From NCBI RefSeq assembly GCF_900188385.1, contig NZ_FZOI01000003.1, forward strand, positions 62,001-126,000: a stretch of DNA of 64,000 nucleotides, given 5' to 3'. This DNA comes from Azospirillum sp. RU38E. Lineage in GTDB: Bacteria; Pseudomonadota; Alphaproteobacteria; Azospirillales; Azospirillaceae. Every line of letters starts with the position of its first letter. The stretch's first letter is position 1. A program made the position numbers and the translations under genes. The notes beneath the pieces were generated by a model, which did no database searches, was not told the origin of the DNA, and was given only the letters and a program-made list of their open reading frames with translations. Of this stretch, positions 61,466 to 64,000 are shown one piece after another.

Positions 61466-62773
61466 TTACCGTTTCAAATACCGCTCCTCCAGCGCGCGCT
61501 GGCGGGTTTTCAGGGATTGTTCCACCCCGTTAATGAAAACCCGCTCGGCCAGCACCATCGGCTCCAGCGGGTCACCACCCCACAGCACCAGATCGGCGGG
61601 TTTGCCCACGGCGATCTGGCCGGCGCTGCCCGTACCGCCAAACAGCGCCGCCGGGCGGCCGGTGATGGCGGCCAGCGCCTTGTCTCGCGGCATCCCATAG
61701 GCCACCGCCGTGCCGGCCTGGAACCGCACCTGATTGGCATAATGGCCATCGGCGCTGCCGGTCAGGATCACCACCACGCCGGCCTTTTCCAGCAGGGCGG
61801 CATTGTCCAGCCGGGCATGTTGGGTTTCAAACCGGCCCGGCAGGTTGGTGGTGGGCTTGATGATGACGGGCACGCTGGCCGCGGCGATTTCCCCCGCCAC
61901 CATCCAGCCTTCCTCCGCCCCCATCAGCACCAGCCGCAGCTTTTCCTCCCGCGCCAACCGCAGGGCGACGCGGATATCGGCGGCGCGGTGGACGGCCAGG
62001 AACAAGGGGGCTTCCCCCCGGACCACGGGCAGCAGCGCCTCCAGGTCCAGCCGCGACAGGCTATATTCCCGCGTGCCGCCCTGATTAAAGGCCCCCTTGT
62101 TGGCGGCGTAATGGCGCACATCCTCCAAAGCGGCCTTCAGGATGGCAACGGACAGCGCACGGCTGCCGCCGGCACTGCTGGCGGCACTTTCGCCAAAGGG
62201 CAGAGCCACGCCCAGACGGGGTTTCACCACGATGTCCGGAGCGGCCCCCAGATGGATCAGCGCCGGCTGGCCCTGGAACAAAGGTTCATCGACATGGCCC
62301 GCCGTCTCCCCATCATGGATATGGGCACCATCGCCAAAGGCCACGGCGGGCATCACCACGGCGCGGGTGATGCCACCCGCCCGCGCCAGCGGGATCAGGC
62401 TGCTGGCCGGGTTGACGGCGTAGGAGGGATCATAGGCCACGCTGATCCGGGGATTGGCGGCATTGCTGTCATTGGTCTCCTTGACCGCACTCACCTCCTC
62501 AATCCCGATATCGGAGGAGGAGACGAACAGGCCCGGCGTCACCACCTTGCCCTTGCCCTCCACCAGCGTGGCCCCCGCCGGCACGGCGGCACCCGGTGCC
62601 GCCGCCGTGACAATGCCATCCTTGATAATGATGGTAGCGTCGGGGGTGGAAACACCGCTGCCATTCACCAGGGTCGCCCCCTGGATGGCGATGGTTTCCG
62701 CCCCCGCTGTCGTGCCCAGGCCGGCCAGCAGCACGGCCCCGCCAAGAAGCATCTGTTTGAAGCCGCGCATCAT
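61466..62773 (-). CDS. Exported amidohydrolase-fold protein lacking the N-terminal HxH
   Basis: 435 aa with signal peptide (1-25, ending TTAGA). Amidohydrolase superfamily fold: composite N-terminal sandwich (IAIQGATLVNGSGVSTPDATIIIKDG) and C-terminal KPADLVLWGGDPLEP. However, the segment that should read TPGxxDxHxH is TPGLFVSSSDIG, so the first two metal ligands are absent, and other His ligands are not clear. Probably inactive or metal-poor partner of the intact enzyme next to it. Its start overlaps the previous stop (ATGA). Confidence 0.87.
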   Translation of the reverse strand: MMRGFKQMLLGGAVLLAGLGTTAGAETIAIQGATLVNGSGVSTPDATIIIKDGIVTAAAPGAAVPAGATLVEGKGKVVTPGLFVSSSDIGIEEVSAVKETNDSNAANPRISVAYDPSYAVNPASSLIPLARAGGITRAVVMPAVAFGDGAHIHDGETAGHVDEPLFQGQPALIHLGAAPDIVVKPRLGVALPFGESAASSAGGSRALSVAILKAALEDVRHYAANKGAFNQGGTREYSLSRLDLEALLPVVRGEAPLFLAVHRAADIRVALRLAREEKLRLVLMGAEEGWMVAGEIAAASVPVIIKPTTNLPGRFETQHARLDNAALLEKAGVVVILTGSADGHYANQVRFQAGTAVAYGMPRDKALAAITGRPAALFGGTGSAGQIAVGKPADLVLWGGDPLEPMVLAERVFINGVEQSLKTRQRALEERYLKR

Positions 62774-64000
62774 TTCGCCCCCTTGCCCTGGAAGATTTCC
62801 GCCCCCGCCTGTCCCAGCTCAAAATCAGAGCGGGGTTCCGCAGGCGGGTGGGCGCGGTCGAATTGCGGCACGCCATCGATATAGACCAGATCGGCCAGCG
62901 TATAGATGCTGAAGGGATTGCCGTTCCACACCACCACATCGGCCATCTTGCCGGGTTCCAGCGTGCCGGTCTTGTCCTGCACGCCGATGGCCTTGGCCGG
63001 GTTGGCGGTGATCCAGCTGATCGCCTCCTCCTCCTTGATGCCAAGGCCCAGATAATTGCCCTCCGCCATGGCTTGGGCGGCTTCCTTGGGCAGATACTGG
63101 ATCAATGTTTCGTCATCGGAATGAATGACGGCACAGGCCCCGGCCCGATGGACCATGGCGGCATTGGCCGGCACCCCGTCATAGGCTTCCATCTTGAAGC
63201 CCCACCAATGGGCCCAGGTGGCGATACAGACATTATCCTGCTTCAGCAGGTCGCTGATCTTGTAGGCCTCGGTGGCATGGTGGAAGGCCGCGACGCGATA
63301 GCCGAATTCCCGCGCCACCTCCAGCATCACCGACATTTCGTCGGCGCGGTAGCAATGATTCTGCACCAGGATATCGCCGGACAGCACGCCGGCCAGGGTT
63401 TCCAGTTGCAGGTCACGCTTGGGCGGATCGGGCTGCTTGTCACCCTTGGCCTCCTGCTTTTCCTTGTAATAGGCGTCCCATTTGCGGCGATATTCCGCCG
63501 CCTCAATCCAGGCCGCGCGGTACCCCGCCACATTGGCCATGCGGCTGCCAGGCGCCCGGCCCTTGTCGCCATAGACGCGCTTGGGATTCTCCCCGCAGGC
63601 CATTTTCAGCCCATAGGGGGCGCCGGGGAATTTCATCTCCATCACATTGCGGGCGGTGACATTCTTCACCGTCACGCTGCGCCCGCCGAACAGGTTGGCC
63701 GAGCCGGGCAGCAGTTGCAGCGTAGTGACACCGCCGCGCAGCGCCCGTTCAAAGCCGGGATCTTGCGGCCAGACCGAATGTTCGGCCCAGACCTGGGCCG
63801 TGTTCGGGTCCGTCATCTCATTCCCGTCGGAATGGGCCTCCACGGCCGGGGAGGCATAGACCCCCAGATGGGAATGCATGTCGATGATGCCGGGGGTGAT
63901 CCAGCGGCCCGCCGCATCCACAATCGTGGCCCCCGCCGGCACGGGCAGGCCCGCCCCCACCGCCTCAATCCGGCCATCGCGGATGATGACGGTACCGTTT
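62770..64000 (-). CDS. Amidohydrolase (imidazolonepropionase/dipeptidase-like), N-terminus cut by window edge
   Basis: The open frame continues past 64000 without a start (the codons before GTG at 63960 read NGTVIIRDGRIEAVGAG), so the gene is partial; at least 409 codons are seen. The metal site is intact: IDMHSHLG, further His in NHCYRADEM and AAFHHATEAYK, and Asp in HSDDETL. The C-terminal TGTLEPGKMADVVVWNG is a superfamily hallmark. It likely hydrolyses a cyclic amide or peptide; substrate unknown. Forms an operon with the degenerate homologue. Confidence 0.9.
   Translation of the reverse strand, partial: NGTVIIRDGRIEAVGAGLPVPAGATIVDAAGRWITPGIIDMHSHLGVYASPAVEAHSDGNEMTDPNTAQVWAEHSVWPQDPGFERALRGGVTTLQLLPGSANLFGGRSVTVKNVTARNVMEMKFPGAPYGLKMACGENPKRVYGDKGRAPGSRMANVAGYRAAWIEAAEYRRKWDAYYKEKQEAKGDKQPDPPKRDLQLETLAGVLSGDILVQNHCYRADEMSVMLEVAREFGYRVAAFHHATEAYKISDLLKQDNVCIATWAHWWGFKMEAYDGVPANAAMVHRAGACAVIHSDDETLIQYLPKEAAQAMAEGNYLGLGIKEEEAISWITANPAKAIGVQDKTGTLEPGKMADVVVWNGNPFSIYTLADLVYIDGVPQFDRAHPPAEPRSDFELGQAGAEIFQGKGAK

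Overview
The window reads as chromosome of a GC-rich alphaproteobacterium, most likely an Azospirillum/Niveispirillum-type member of the Rhodospirillales. This is inferred from gene order and family content, not from a search. Supporting signs are the syntenic block tRNA-Phe / yacG / RNase E-G / maf / infA / LMW-PTP / UPF0262 / hisD / hisG / DUF2948 / murA, a short-form HisG, phaA-phbB, cobT/cobS, and SOS boxes of the alphaproteobacterial GTTC-N7-GTTC type.

Left region (1-17.3 kb) is the accessory part. A two-component pair (kinase cut by the window edge, OmpR-type regulator) diverges from a small exported protein and an exported TPR-CHAT (caspase-like) protein. Convergent to these is a nine-gene minus-strand operon. 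In transcription order it encodes a trypsin-fold pseudoprotease with FHA, an intact trypsin-like protease with FHA, an SH3b/glycine-zipper lipoprotein, a small exported protein, a Ser/Thr kinase with one membrane helix, a soluble FHA protein, a PP2C phosphatase, a membrane FHA protein and a last FHA protein. Five FHA domains, a kinase, a phosphatase, two protease folds and a CHAT protein side by side, with no type VI secretion genes visible, suggest an envelope phospho-signalling/proteolysis system. Divergent from the operon is a 1319-aa Calx-beta protein ending in five 41-aa YAALNPDL repeats.

Middle region (17.8-36 kb) is mostly core: tRNA-Phe, the conserved block above, dcd, two tandemly duplicated tRNA-Thr genes each with its own terminator, an esterase, a Lys/Glu/Ala-rich lipoprotein, a decayed antitoxin remnant, dxs-ispA-xseB, an HDAC-like deacetylase, tusA, a DUF423 gene, and pirin/wrbA opposite a LysR regulator.

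Right region (36-64 kb) holds two related orphan histidine kinases, a radical-SAM/DUF4130 DNA-repair pair behind a near-consensus LexA box, cobalamin genes cobT/cobS/cobC-like, SYLF and bPH2 proteins, a PA0069-type radical SAM gene behind a perfect LexA box, dgoD, NUDIX, phaA-phbB, a cold-shock gene, several small conserved genes, a truncated COG4671-like glycosyltransferase, a diguanylate cyclase, rraA, rsmB, msrA, a very large rhomboid fusion and a pair of amidohydrolases running off the right edge.

The most unusual non-coding signal is a dispersed repeat of about 110-165 bp in four copies (6233, 17413, 42359 inverted, 43964). Each copy folds into a string of hairpins whose stems differ in sequence between copies but keep pairing, a compensatory-change pattern.
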